From Borreliella japonica (GTDB taxonomy: Bacteria; Spirochaetota; Spirochaetia; Borreliales; Borreliaceae), in assembly GCF_900099615.1 (NCBI RefSeq), contig NZ_FMTE01000002.1:182730-246729 (forward strand): a DNA stretch of 64,000 bases, given 5' to 3'. Within the stretch, counting starts at the first letter, position 1; each line of letters begins with the position of its first letter. The notes under the pieces are model-generated. The model ran no database searches, was not told where the DNA came from, and saw only the letters and a program-made list of their open reading frames with translations. Below are positions 18,806 to 27,970 of the stretch, in pieces. Made by a program: the position numbers and the translations under genes.

Positions 18806-19216
18806 TCATTTATTATAATTTGCAATATAAGATTTTAAAGTCATTCTTAAAATATTTTTATTTAAAACAACAATACACTCATCAAGATCCCACAAATAAT
18901 TCAAAGGCGCTACCAGTGTAGCCTCGCCAAATTTTTTCTTTATCTCAATAAAAATTGAATATTGAGATATTAATTTTTTATCAAAAACAAAAGTGTACGA
19001 AAACATTTTATTTTTGTCAAAATTAAAAACAGCATATTTTAAATGGGTTTTAGCAATAAATTGTAAAGTCTGTTTCTTGGCATAAGGAAATTCAACTTCT
19101 TCAACATCATAATAAAAAATAGTACTCTTGAGAATATTGTCTTTAACAGATTCCATGCTAGAACCCATAACAAAAGATGTGAAAATAGAAAATAAATAAA
19201 AAACTGTAATACTCAT
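18806..19216 (-). CDS. Small exported hypothetical protein
   Basis: Protein of 136 residues (BB0662 position), not recognised. A hydrophobic N-terminus (residues 1-18) reads as a signal peptide with possible cleavage after MGSS; the rest is mixed, with a conserved-looking YLWDLDECIVVLN near the C-terminus, which suggests a beta-rich extracytoplasmic domain. It lies between the zinc-ribbon protein gene and the DUF192 gene on the same strand with gaps of 9 and 19 bases, so they probably share a transcript. Confidence 0.78.
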   Translation of the reverse strand: MSITVFYLFSIFTSFVMGSSMESVKDNILKSTIFYYDVEEVEFPYAKKQTLQFIAKTHLKYAVFNFDKNKMFSYTFVFDKKLISQYSIFIEIKKKFGEATLVAPLNYLWDLDECIVVLNKNILRMTLKSYIANYNK

Positions 19217-19225
19217 ACAAAGCCT

Positions 19226-19582
19226 TTAGCCATAAACAATATAAAGGAAAAGAATGATAAACAAAAAACTTGAAAATAAATACAGCAAAACATTAACATT
19301 AATCCCAAAATGAAAAAGTCTTACAAAAACTTTAGAAATTACTCTATCACTCACTATTCTTGTTCTTTCTTTTCTTTTAAAGGGTTTTTCTTTAAGCTCC
19401 TGAAAAGGACTGTAATGACAATTAGGACAACCCTCTCCAAAAGCGGAAACTGGGCCTATATGACGACAATTTGGGCATTCAATATCACCAAGCTTAGCAG
19501 CACAATTGGGACAAACAGACCTATTAAGCCCAACTTTTTCACCACATTGCTCGCAAAAAACTTCAAAAGTTACCTTTGCCAA
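19226..19582 (-). CDS. Zinc-ribbon membrane-anchored protein
   Basis: Protein of about 118 residues (BB0661 position) with two rubredoxin-like zinc ribbons: CEQC and CPNC (about residues 10-28), then CPNC and CPNC (about 36-56), followed by a basic linker (KPFKRKERTR) and a C-terminal membrane span ([19 protein letters not shown]). The zinc ribbons would be cytoplasmic. The best start is the TTG at 19582, six bases after an AGGGG ribosome site; a TTG at 19597 overlaps that site and is rejected. The gene diverges from era across a large palindrome. Function unknown, possibly a membrane-tethered regulator or assembly factor. Confidence 0.78.
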   Translation of the reverse strand: MAKVTFEVFCEQCGEKVGLNRSVCPNCAAKLGDIECPNCRHIGPVSAFGEGCPNCHYSPFQELKEKPFKRKERTRIVSDRVISKVFVRLFHFGINVNVLLYLFSSFLFIILFLYIVYG

Positions 19583-19597
19583 ACGAAAACCCCTCAA

Positions 19598-19645
19598 ATT
19601 ATAATTAATTATATAGTATCCAAATACTATATAATTAATTATAAT
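19598..19645. repeat. 22-bp perfect inverted repeat with 4-base loop between BB0661-like gene and era
   Basis: Arms 19598-19619 and 19624-19645 are fully complementary over 22 bases; the loop is CCAA. Nearly all pairs are A/T with a single G/C pair inside. TATAAT hexamers occur symmetrically in both arms. It occupies about half of the intergenic space between two divergent genes. Confidence 0.9.
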
Positions 19646-19686
19646 AAAAAATGTATGAATATTACATATTTAAGGAATGTTAAAAC

Positions 19687-20559
19687 ATGAAATCAGGATT
19701 TGCAGCAATACTTGGTAGACCATCAACTGGAAAATCTACCCTTTTAAATTCAATATGCGGACATAAAATATCAATCATATCCCCTATTCCGCAAACAACT
19801 AGAAATAAAATAAAAGGAATCTTTACAGACGACAGAGGACAAATTATTTTCATAGACACACCGGGATTTCATCTAAGTAAAAAAAAAATTAATATTGCAA
19901 TGATGAAAAACATACACTCTTCAATAGGAGAAGTTGAACTTATTCTATATATAATAGACATTCAAGACAAACCTGGAGAAGAAGAAAATAAAATGTTAGA
20001 AATAATTAAAAACTCCAAAATTAAATTTTTAGTACTGCTTAATAAAGTTGATCTTAAAAATACAAAAATAAAAGAAATAACAGAATTTCTAAAAGAAAAA
20101 AAAATAGAGGCTAATAATATAATTAAAATATCTGCTGAAAAAAATATCAACACCGAAGAATTAAAAAATAAAATTTATGAAAATTTTTCAGAAGGTCCAC
20201 TTTATTATCCACAAGAATATTACACAGATCAAAAAATAAATTTCAGGATTAGTGAAATAATAAGAGAAAAAGCTATTGAAAACCTAAAAGAAGAACTTCC
20301 CTATTCTTTGTATGTGGATATTGATACTTTAGAAAATAAAAAAAAGGGCCTTTTTATTAAAGCAAATATTTTTGTAACCAATGAAAGTCAAAAAGGAATA
20401 ATAGTAGGAAAAAGCGGAAAAGAAATAAAATCAATAGGAGAAAGGGCAAGAAAAACGATTGCAAAAATTTTTGAGACAAAATGCAACCTATTTCTCCAAG
20501 TAAAACTAAAAAAAAATTGGAACAAAGAAGATAAAATAATAAAAAAACTTATAAATTAA
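19687..20559 (+). CDS. era: Era, GTPase for 30S ribosomal subunit maturation
   Basis: Ras-like GTPase with C-terminal KH domain that binds 16S rRNA and helps assemble the small subunit (BB0660 position). The P-loop is GRPSTGKST at residues 10-18 (consensus has Asn-Val; here Ser-Thr), G3 DTPG at 57-60, G4 NKVD at 119-122, G5 SAEKN near 148. The KH domain includes [19 protein letters not shown] around 236-254. Length 290, normal for the family. Ribosome site AAGGAA precedes the ATG. The upstream region holds a striking palindrome. Confidence 0.97.
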   Translation: MKSGFAAILGRPSTGKSTLLNSICGHKISIISPIPQTTRNKIKGIFTDDRGQIIFIDTPGFHLSKKKINIAMMKNIHSSIGEVELILYIIDIQDKPGEEENKMLEIIKNSKIKFLVLLNKVDLKNTKIKEITEFLKEKKIEANNIIKISAEKNINTEELKNKIYENFSEGPLYYPQEYYTDQKINFRISEIIREKAIENLKEELPYSLYVDIDTLENKKKGLFIKANIFVTNESQKGIIVGKSGKEIKSIGERARKTIAKIFETKCNLFLQVKLKKNWNKEDKIIKKLIN

Positions 20560-20584
20560 TATTTAACTACAATTTTCTCAATTC

Positions 20585-20613
20585 TTGAAACTTGAAAAAT
20601 AAAATGCTAAAAT
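20585..20613 (+). promoter_or_regulatory. Candidate promoter of the lysyl-tRNA synthetase gene
   Basis: TTGAAA (20585-20590), 17-base spacer, TAAAAT (20608-20613), downstream of era. Its predicted start (about 20620) falls on the AGGA ribosome site before the GTG at 20631, leaving a very short leader, so confidence is moderate. Confidence 0.4.
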
Positions 20614-20630
20614 TAGATCAGGAATAGAAT

Positions 20631-22208
20631 GTGAAAACGGCGCATTGGGCAGATTTTTACGCAGAAAAAATAAAAAAAGAAAAGGGGCCAAAAAATCTAT
20701 ACACAGTAGCATCGGGAATTACACCATCTGGAACTGTGCACATTGGTAATTTTAGAGAAGTTATCTCCGTAGACCTTGTGGCAAAAGCCTTGAAAGACTC
20801 GGGATCAAAGGTAAGATTTATTTATTCTTGGGATAATTACGATGTATTTCGAAAAGTTCCTAAAAATATGCCAGAACAAGAACTTCTTACAACTTATTTA
20901 AGGCAAGCAATAACAAGAGTCCCTGACACAAGAAGTCACAAAACAAGTTACGCAAGAGCTAATGAAATTGAATTTGAAAAATATCTGCCTATAGTGGGAA
21001 TCAATCCTGAATTCATTGACCAAAGTAAACAATATACCAACAGCGTTTATGCAAGCCAAATAAAATTTGCACTTGATCACAAAAAAGAACTGTCTGAAGC
21101 ATTAAACGAATATAGAACTTCAAAGCTTGACGAAAATTGGTATCCGATCAGCATATTTTGTACAAAATGCAATAAAGATACAACAACTGTAAGTAATTAT
21201 GACAATCATTACTCTGTTGAGTACTCATGTGAATGTGGAAATCAAGAATCTCTAGACATAAGGACCACATGGGCTATTAAGCTTCCTTGGAGAATAGATT
21301 GGCCTATGAGATGGAAATATGAAAAGGTCGACTTTGAACCTGCGGGAAAAGATCATCACAGCAGTGGTGGTAGTTTTGATACGTCTAAAAACATTGTAAA
21401 AATTTTTCAAGGCAGTCCCCCTATAACATTTCAATATGACTTTATTTCAATAAAAGGACGTGGTGGAAAAATATCTTCCTCATCAGGAGATGTCATATCA
21501 CTCAAAGATGTTCTTGAAGTTTACACACCTGAGGTCACAAGATTTTTATTTGCCGCTACAAAGCCAAATACTGAATTTTCGATCTCATTTGACCTTGACG
21601 TAATTAAAATATACGAAGATTACGACAAGTTTGAGAGAATCTACTATGGAGTAGAAGATATAAAAGAAGAAAAAAAACGATCATTTAAAAGAATTTATGA
21701 GCTATCTCAACCATACATGCCAAGCAAAAGAATCCCTTATCAAATTGGATTTAGACATTTAAGCGTAATCTGTCAAATATTTGAAAATAATATAAATAAA
21801 ATTCTAAATTATTTAAAAAACGTTCAAGATGACCAAAAAGACAAACTAATCAATAAAATCAAATGTGCAATTAACTGGATTAGAGATTTTGCACCCGAAG
21901 ATTTCAAATTTTCATTAAGATCTAAATTTGATAACGCAGAAATACTAAAAGAAAATAGCAAAAAAGCAATTAATGAACTTTTGGATTTTTTAAATAAAAA
22001 TTTTGAAGTTGCTACGGAGCAAGACATTCAAAACGAAATATATAAAATTTCAAGAGAAAACAATATAGAGCCCGCTTTGTTTTTCAAGCAAATTTATAAA
22101 ATTTTAATCGACAAAGAAAAAGGGCCCAAATTAGCCGGATTTATCAAAATAATTGGTATTGATCGATTTGAAAAGATTGTAAGTAAATATATTCAAACCT
22201 TAAAATGA
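20631..22208 (+). CDS. lysS: Class I lysyl-tRNA synthetase
   Basis: Charges tRNA-Lys (BB0659 position, called lysK in some annotations). The 525-residue protein is a class I enzyme: HIGH motif variant HIGN at residues 37-40 in [10 protein letters not shown] and KMSKS-like KISSSSG near 278. A four-cysteine zinc site is visible in CTKCNK and SCECGN (about 177-205). A class I LysRS, typical of archaea, is a well-known peculiarity of Borrelia and some other bacteria; it points to an ancient transfer. Start codon is GTG. Confidence 0.95.
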   Translation: MKTAHWADFYAEKIKKEKGPKNLYTVASGITPSGTVHIGNFREVISVDLVAKALKDSGSKVRFIYSWDNYDVFRKVPKNMPEQELLTTYLRQAITRVPDTRSHKTSYARANEIEFEKYLPIVGINPEFIDQSKQYTNSVYASQIKFALDHKKELSEALNEYRTSKLDENWYPISIFCTKCNKDTTTVSNYDNHYSVEYSCECGNQESLDIRTTWAIKLPWRIDWPMRWKYEKVDFEPAGKDHHSSGGSFDTSKNIVKIFQGSPPITFQYDFISIKGRGGKISSSSGDVISLKDVLEVYTPEVTRFLFAATKPNTEFSISFDLDVIKIYEDYDKFERIYYGVEDIKEEKKRSFKRIYELSQPYMPSKRIPYQIGFRHLSVICQIFENNINKILNYLKNVQDDQKDKLINKIKCAINWIRDFAPEDFKFSLRSKFDNAEILKENSKKAINELLDFLNKNFEVATEQDIQNEIYKISRENNIEPALFFKQIYKILIDKEKGPKLAGFIKIIGIDRFEKIVSKYIQTLK

Positions 22209-22214
22209 TAAAAA

Positions 22215-22240
22215 AATAAGCCATAATTATATGACTTATT
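22215..22240 (-). terminator. Terminator of gpmA (stem-loop between lysS and gpmA)
   Basis: AATAAG-C-CATA / TATG-A-CTTATT: ten paired bases with one C-A mismatch and a four-base loop. On the minus strand it is followed by TTTTTT, so it is best as the gpmA terminator; on the plus strand there is no T run for lysS. Confidence 0.6.
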
Positions 22241-22266
22241 AACAACACTTTAATAACAATAGACTA

Positions 22267-23013
22267 TTACTTTAACTTTCCTTGACTGGCAACAGATTCC
22301 ATTGCCTTTTTAATCTTACTTTCATCGCCTAAATAGTAATGTTTAATAGGATTCAAATCTTTATCTAATTCGTAAACTAAAGGAATACCTGTAGGAATGT
22401 TAAGCTTTAAAACATCTTCTTCACTTAAATTATCAAGATATTTAACAAGAGCTCTTAAAGAATTGCCATGAGCAGCAACAATAACTTTTCTACCTTCAAG
22501 AACTTCTTTTGCAATCTCATCAGTCCAATAAGGAATAACTCTTGCAACAGTATCTTTAAGACACTCTGTTGAAGGAAGTTCTCTTTTAGGGATATATTTA
22601 TATCTTGAATCTTTTATCGGATGACGATCATCAGATTCTTCTAAAGACATTGGGGGCACATCATAACTGCGTCTCCAAATTAAAACTTTATCTTCCCCGT
22701 ATTTTGCAGCTGTTTCTGATTTATTTAAACCTTGTAAAGCCCCATAGTGCCTCTCATTTAATCTCCAGGTTTTTTTTACACTAATATAAGATTGCCCTAG
22801 TTCTCGCAAAATAATATTTAAAGTATCATTAGCCCTTGACAATAAAGAACTAAAAGCAATATCAAAAGAATAACCTTCTTGCTTAAGAAGCAAACCTGCT
22901 TCTACAGCCTCATCAATACCCTTATCAGAAAGTTTAACATCAGTCCAGCCAGTAAAAAGATTTTCTCTGTTCCACTCACTCTCTCCATGTCTTACTAAAA
23001 CTAATTTATACAT
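22267..23013 (-). CDS. gpmA: 2,3-bisphosphoglycerate-dependent phosphoglycerate mutase
   Basis: Glycolytic enzyme interconverting 3- and 2-phosphoglycerate (BB0658 position). The phosphohistidine motif [10 protein letters not shown] has His9; the second active histidine is in VAAHGNSLR near 183. About 248 residues, normal for dPGM. The frame opens five codons upstream at 23028, but the ATG at 23013 follows AGGAG by seven bases and gives the canonical N-terminus [10 protein letters not shown]. It has its own consensus promoter and a terminator, so it is a single-gene unit. Confidence 0.97.
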   Translation of the reverse strand: MYKLVLVRHGESEWNRENLFTGWTDVKLSDKGIDEAVEAGLLLKQEGYSFDIAFSSLLSRANDTLNIILRELGQSYISVKKTWRLNERHYGALQGLNKSETAAKYGEDKVLIWRRSYDVPPMSLEESDDRHPIKDSRYKYIPKRELPSTECLKDTVARVIPYWTDEIAKEVLEGRKVIVAAHGNSLRALVKYLDNLSEEDVLKLNIPTGIPLVYELDKDLNPIKHYYLGDESKIKKAMESVASQGKLK

Positions 23014-23053
23014 AAAATCTCCTAGCATATTATTTTATTTACTAATATTAATA

Positions 23054-23081
23054 ATTATAAATTAGCATAAAATCTAGTCAA
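23054..23081 (-). promoter_or_regulatory. Sigma-70 promoter of gpmA
   Basis: Minus-strand TTGACT (23081-23076) and TATAAT (23059-23054) with a 16-base spacer; predicted start about 23047, leader about 34 bases before the ATG. It lies in the divergent region shared with rpiA. Confidence 0.72.
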
Positions 23082-23159
23082 GATTTCAATCTTAATTAAA
23101 TAATGATATACTTTAAAATGCATCAAGCTTTTAATTCATTCAAGCAAGGAACAAAAATT

Positions 23160-23846
23160 ATGGAAAATCAAAAAAATTTGGTAGCAAAATATGCAATTGA
23201 TCGCTACATCAAAAGCAATATGAACCTTGGAATCGGAACGGGTACAACTATTTATTATGCAATAAAACATTTGAGTGAAAAGCTAAAATCAGGCAACTTA
23301 AAAAATTTAAAATTATATGCAACAAGTAGCGATACAAAATATTTACTCTCAAAAGAACAAATTCCTTATGAATCAAATTTTTCAAAACTTAACAAAAATA
23401 TAGACATTGCAATTGATGGCGCTGATGAAATTCTATTAGAAAAAAAAAGCTTGATAAAAGGAATGGGAGGAGCACATCTAATGGAGAAAGTAATAGCTTA
23501 CAACTCAGAAACATTGCTAATAATAGCAGATGAAACAAAAATTGTAAAAAAATTGGGAACAAAAATGCCTATTCCCATAGAAGTTGCTCAAAATGCTGTT
23601 GGATTCATTATGACTAGACTTGAAGAAATGAATTTAGATGCAACCTTGAGAATTTGTAACGAAAAAAAAGGCCCCATTGTAACTGATAACAATAATTATA
23701 TTTTGGATGTAAAAATGAACGTAGAAAATCCCGAAGGAACAGAAAAATACTTCAAACTATTTCCAGGCATACTTGAGATTGGAATATTCAATCACAAAAA
23801 CACAAAAATAGTTTATTACCAAAACAAACAAATCAAGGAAGCCTAA
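23160..23846 (+). CDS. rpiA: Ribose-5-phosphate isomerase A
   Basis: Interconverts ribose 5-phosphate and ribulose 5-phosphate (BB0657 position). Family motifs: GIGTGTT (about residues 23-29), the catalytic region DGADE near 83 and [12 protein letters not shown] near 98-108. From the ATG at 23160 (AAGGA nine bases upstream) the protein has 228 residues, the normal size; an earlier in-frame ATG at 23103 would add 19 non-conserved residues. Its 3' end overlaps the convergent HemW-like gene by 14 bases. With zwf elsewhere in the window it serves the pentose phosphate route. Confidence 0.95.
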   Translation: MENQKNLVAKYAIDRYIKSNMNLGIGTGTTIYYAIKHLSEKLKSGNLKNLKLYATSSDTKYLLSKEQIPYESNFSKLNKNIDIAIDGADEILLEKKSLIKGMGGAHLMEKVIAYNSETLLIIADETKIVKKLGTKMPIPIEVAQNAVGFIMTRLEEMNLDATLRICNEKKGPIVTDNNNYILDVKMNVENPEGTEKYFKLFPGILEIGIFNHKNTKIVYYQNKQIKEA

Positions 23847-24966
23847 ACTTCACCTTAAAAAGGTTATCATTAAAATAATTTATAATTTTTACTAAATAAA
23901 AATCCAACTTAAACCTTTCACGCCCTTTTAATAACATAGTATTATTATCAAAAACAAACTTTTTACTTAAAGTTGAGCAATAGTTAATAAACTGAAAAAA
24001 TTGTTTTTCATTATACTCAAATCTAAGCCTAAGAGATCGTAAGTTAACACCTTGAATAGTCCCGAGTCCTTGAATAAAATGATAAATAAAAAACTCTAAA
24101 TCCTCTAGCAATTCAAACGTTGCCAAGTGATTATTTGCCTTAACAAAACCAATATCTTTTATAATCAAAGCTTTTACATTATTATTCTTGTCATTACAGA
24201 AAAGCAAGCTTACAGCACCCAATCCCAATCCTAAATATGGCTTTAACTCCCAATTTAGCTTATTATGCTTACTCTCATGACCCTTTAACACAAAATTGGT
24301 AATTTCATAATTAATGTATCCATTAGATTCTAAACACTCTAGAGCACAAAACCAAAGCTTTTCTGAATCAATGTTGTTATCAAAATCTCTCAAGCTAAAT
24401 CCTTCCTCTTCACATATAAAATCATTAAAACAAATATGCTCAGGCATATATGAAAGCAATTCTTTCAAGTCTCGCTTGAGATCAGATTTTTTTTGAAAAG
24501 GCATATTGATAGTCATATCAATATTTAAATCAAAAGGAAACTTTCTAATATTGTTAATTAGAATATTCATTTTTTCATAATAAATTTCGGATATCCCCAT
24601 AACCTTTCTAAATTTTAAAAAAAAACTTTGAACACTAAGATTAATTCGAGTAATACAAAATTCATCCAAAAGTTTTAATTTTTCAAAGTCAATATAACCA
24701 GGAATAATTTCCAAAGTAAATTCTTCTAATAAAGCCCAATTAATATATTTGGACAAAGAAGTAAAAATAAATTTTAAATTATCCTGCCTACATAAACAAA
24801 AATCTACATGCTTAATGTAAAGTGTTTTTATGATTGGATTACCTAACAAAGTTAAGTGATATTTCAATTCCTCTAAAACTCTACTAAAAATGCTAAAATC
24901 TTTACAACAAAATGAAATATTAATATAAAGACTTAACTCAACAAGAGGTAAAAGATCTACTCTCAT
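23833..24966 (-). CDS. HemW/HemN-like protein lacking the radical-SAM cysteine triad
   Basis: Annotated in relatives as oxygen-independent coproporphyrinogen oxidase (BB0656 position), but the sequence does not support that. The fold is HemW-like: LYINISFC at residues 13-20 corresponds to the family [19 protein letters not shown] to ExNPxxxxxEKL, RINLSVQSF to RxSxGVQSF, and [11 protein letters not shown] to GxGxGAHS. The iron-sulfur motif CxxxCxYC reads CCKDFSIF: the second and third cysteines are both phenylalanine, so a 4Fe-4S cluster could not be bound normally. Start chosen at the ATG at 24966; a TTG at 24981 is possible. Likely a non-enzymatic relict or a heme-binding chaperone. Confidence 0.82.
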   Translation of the reverse strand: MRVDLLPLVELSLYINISFCCKDFSIFSRVLEELKYHLTLLGNPIIKTLYIKHVDFCLCRQDNLKFIFTSLSKYINWALLEEFTLEIIPGYIDFEKLKLLDEFCITRINLSVQSFFLKFRKVMGISEIYYEKMNILINNIRKFPFDLNIDMTINMPFQKKSDLKRDLKELLSYMPEHICFNDFICEEEGFSLRDFDNNIDSEKLWFCALECLESNGYINYEITNFVLKGHESKHNKLNWELKPYLGLGLGAVSLLFCNDKNNNVKALIIKDIGFVKANNHLATFELLEDLEFFIYHFIQGLGTIQGVNLRSLRLRFEYNEKQFFQFINYCSTLSKKFVFDNNTMLLKGRERFKLDFYLVKIINYFNDNLFKVKFRLP

Positions 24967-25073
24967 AATTGGTCTTTTCAAAATTTAAATTTAATTATAA
25001 CATATATAAAGTACAAATATTAAAACTTATTAAAAAATATAATAAATAAGGGAGATTTGAAGGAGATTTTTTA

Positions 25074-25904
25074 ATGACCAAAGACTACTATAATATACTC
25101 GGAATACAAAAAAATGCTAACAATGAAGAAATTAAAAAAGCTTACAAAAAATTGGCAATAAAATATCACCCGGACAAAAACAAAGGAAACAAAATAGCTG
25201 AAGAAAAGTTTAAAGAAATAAATGAAGCTTATGAAATTTTATCTTCTCCTGATAAAAAAAGAAATTACGATGCTTTGGGTAGCACCAATTTTAATGTCAA
25301 CAAAGACCATTTTGAAAGAGAATTTAACAGCTCAAGATTTAGTAATTTTGAAGATCTAGATTTTTTTTCCAGAATCTTTAGTGGATCTTCAAGAAAACCA
25401 GCAGACAAAGAAATAACTGTAAATATTTCACTTTATGATGCTTATATGGGAAGTAAAAAAATAATACTTATAAACAACAAAAAAATCGAGATAATAATTC
25501 CAAAAGGAACATTAGAAACAACTAAAATAAAAATAAACGACAAAGGTCCTATTAATCCAATTTCTAAAATAAAAGAAAGCTTAATAGTCAAATTTAATAT
25601 ATCAAGCTATAAAAATTTTAAATTAAATGGAAAAACCTTAGAAACAACAATAGAAGTTTATCCATGGGAAATGGCTCTAGGTTGCGAAAAACTATTTGAA
25701 ACAATTGAGGGGAAAAAAATCAAACTTAAAATTCCTTCGGATGCAAAAAATGGAGAAATCCTAAACTTAAAAGGACTAGGAATGCCCGTAATTGGAAGCG
25801 GTTCAAAAGGGGCTCTTAAAGTCACCTTGATGGTAAAAATTCCCAAAATAATAAATAACGAAGTAAAAACTATTTACGAAAGATTAAAAGAGATATATAG
25901 TTAA
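25074..25904 (+). CDS. DnaJ/CbpA-type co-chaperone without zinc fingers
   Basis: J-domain protein of 276 residues (BB0655 position), stimulating the ATPase of DnaK. J domain at residues 4-69 with the essential HPD at 32-34; a short linker (about 75-105) replaces the Gly/Phe region; no CxxCxGxG zinc fingers are present; the remaining two beta-rich client-binding subdomains (about 115-272) match the DnaJ_C family. This is the CbpA-like type rather than the full-length DnaJ. Ribosome site AAGGAG before ATG. Its stop overlaps the end of the convergent gene by four bases. Confidence 0.93.
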   Translation: MTKDYYNILGIQKNANNEEIKKAYKKLAIKYHPDKNKGNKIAEEKFKEINEAYEILSSPDKKRNYDALGSTNFNVNKDHFEREFNSSRFSNFEDLDFFSRIFSGSSRKPADKEITVNISLYDAYMGSKKIILINNKKIEIIIPKGTLETTKIKINDKGPINPISKIKESLIVKFNISSYKNFKLNGKTLETTIEVYPWEMALGCEKLFETIEGKKIKLKIPSDAKNGEILNLKGLGMPVIGSGSKGALKVTLMVKIPKIINNEVKTIYERLKEIYS

Positions 25905-27043
25905 AGTGTTTCTGAAAATAAATGTCCAAAGTTTTTCAAATTAGCCTCCCAACCCGATTTATATTCATTAAATTTATTTATTTTAGACTCATATTCTTTG
26001 ATTCCATCTTCAATATTATCAAAATTCTTAACAATATCCACTGAAAATTGAAAAACATCCCCTTGTCGGGGAGCAAGAGTGAAAAAGGCAAATTTCCAAT
26101 TTCCAGAATTTATAGTAGATACTATCCTTTTTTGGAAAACATAATCGGAGATTAAAACAAATTTTTGAAAATCTTTTCTTCGCAAATAAATAAGCTCATT
26201 CCACTCATTAAAAATAGCATCGGGCAATTCGTTTAAACCGATCTCAATTATATTATTAATAGATAAAAGAATTTGTAAAATTTCCAATAAATTCAAATAA
26301 TAGCTATCAAAACATTGAATTGTAATCTCAAGCAAAGCAATTTTTATAAGCAGTTTAGAAATGTCAAGACTATGATCTTTCATTATTTTATCAATTCTAT
26401 CTTTTGTATGATCTATAATAAATTTTTTATGAGTTTCTTTAATATTATTGCTTTTTTTAATTTGCTCTACTTTTTCATAATAATCATTAATTTCTTTATT
26501 AATTACATCTAAATTATTACTATTAGCCTCATTGGAGAAAAAATCCAACGAATTACTAAGTCGAACTAAAAATTCTTCTTGAATAAAAAATGTAGCAATT
26601 CTTATGCAAGAAAATGGAGCTTTACTCTTTTTTTCAAAATTTTCAATTTTTTGTTTAAGATCTACTCTAAAATTTAAATATTTAAGTTTATCTAAAAATC
26701 TATTAAAATAGGAAATATCTTCTAATAATTCATCTTCTTGAATGTCTAAAAATTCTGAATTGGGATGATATTTCCTTATCAAATTTTTAATAATAAGCAA
26801 AGTATCTAAAAAAATAGCTTTATTGGCATCCCAAGATTTACTGATGTTGGGATTAAAATCCTTATAAAGCTTATCTAAAAACACAAGTTTATCTTTGAGC
26901 AAATTAGCATCGTTAATAAGGCTTGACTGCTCTCGATAAGAATAATAATTTATTAAACTATACCTAAAAATACTAAAATTAAGATATTTTTGAAAATCAA
27001 AAAATCTATAAAATCCTAATGAACCAAAATCAAAAAACTTCAT
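25901..27043 (-). CDS. Conserved Borrelia hypothetical protein
   Basis: Protein of 380 residues (BB0654 position), not recognised. Lys/Asn/Ile/Leu-rich with several long helices and probable coiled-coil (about 160-230, [18 protein letters not shown]), no signal peptide, no membrane span, suggesting a cytoplasmic protein. A distinctive stretch [14 protein letters not shown] lies near residue 320. Precedes... on the minus strand it follows secF by 27 bases and could share its transcript, so a link to the secretion operon is possible but not shown by sequence. Confidence 0.8.
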   Translation of the reverse strand: MKFFDFGSLGFYRFFDFQKYLNFSIFRYSLINYYSYREQSSLINDANLLKDKLVFLDKLYKDFNPNISKSWDANKAIFLDTLLIIKNLIRKYHPNSEFLDIQEDELLEDISYFNRFLDKLKYLNFRVDLKQKIENFEKKSKAPFSCIRIATFFIQEEFLVRLSNSLDFFSNEANSNNLDVINKEINDYYEKVEQIKKSNNIKETHKKFIIDHTKDRIDKIMKDHSLDISKLLIKIALLEITIQCFDSYYLNLLEILQILLSINNIIEIGLNELPDAIFNEWNELIYLRRKDFQKFVLISDYVFQKRIVSTINSGNWKFAFFTLAPRQGDVFQFSVDIVKNFDNIEDGIKEYESKINKFNEYKSGWEANLKNFGHLFSETL

Positions 27044-27070
27044 GCCATAATATCATCTTATTCAAAAGAT

Positions 27071-27970
27071 CTACTTTATCTTTTTATACAGATTTAAAAG
27101 TATTGGAGACGCTATAAAGATAGAAGAATAAGTTCCAACAATTACTCCTACCATAAATACCAAAGAAAAATCCTTTATAGGTCCTTCGGTAAACACAAAA
27201 ATAGAAAATACTGCAACAAATGTAGTAACTGACGTCAAAACAGTTCTTGATAAAGTTTGACTAATGCTTATATTCAATATATTTAAAAATGTATTATCAG
27301 TTAATCGTTTAACATTATCTCTGATCCTATCAAAAATAATTATTGTGTCGTTTAAAGAATATCCAATAATGGTTAATATTGCCACAATAATATAACTATT
27401 AATCTCTATTCTAAATGCCCCTAAAAAAGCAACTATAAAAAATATATCATGAAATGTTGAAAGTATGGAAGCAATAGCATAACTTAATTTAAATCTTAAA
27501 GTTATATAAATCAAAATCAGGGTAAATGTTCCTAATACCAAAAATATTGACTTAATTCTCAAAGTAGAAGAAAAACTTGAATCAATAAAATAAGAATCCA
27601 AAACTTCAACATTAGCATCAAATGTTTTTTTAAGTTCATCTATTATTGTTTTTTGAACTTCTGTTTTAAAAGCATAATCAATAATATCTGACTTTACTAC
27701 AATAGAAAATTCGCTTTTATTCTCATTAGGTGAGAAAATGTTTTTAACATCTAAAGCTTTATAAATCGGAGAGAACATCCTTTTAATTTCATTTTCTTTA
27801 ATATCTGATTTTTCTATTGAAAGATTAATATTAACTCTAGAAGAAAAATCTATTCCCCAATTGTATCCACCGTGATAAAAAAAAGTATAAATAAGTCCAA
27901 TCAAAATCAAAACAACACTAACAATTAAAACATTGCTTCCATATTTTGAAAAATTAATTACTTTTTGCAT
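27071..27970 (-). CDS. secF: SecF, protein-export membrane protein
   Basis: Accessory subunit of the Sec translocon, acting with SecD to drive late export using the proton motive force (BB0653 position). 299 residues with six membrane spans: one near residues 15-35, a periplasmic domain to about 125, then five spans. The family signature (LSYAIASILSTFHDIFFIVAF and GYSLNDTIIIFDRIRDN) is clear. The ATG overlaps the end of secD by 17 bases. Part of the yajC-secD-secF operon. Confidence 0.97.
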   Translation of the reverse strand: MQKVINFSKYGSNVLIVSVVLILIGLIYTFFYHGGYNWGIDFSSRVNINLSIEKSDIKENEIKRMFSPIYKALDVKNIFSPNENKSEFSIVVKSDIIDYAFKTEVQKTIIDELKKTFDANVEVLDSYFIDSSFSSTLRIKSIFLVLGTFTLILIYITLRFKLSYAIASILSTFHDIFFIVAFLGAFRIEINSYIIVAILTIIGYSLNDTIIIFDRIRDNVKRLTDNTFLNILNISISQTLSRTVLTSVTTFVAVFSIFVFTEGPIKDFSLVFMVGVIVGTYSSIFIASPILLNLYKKIK

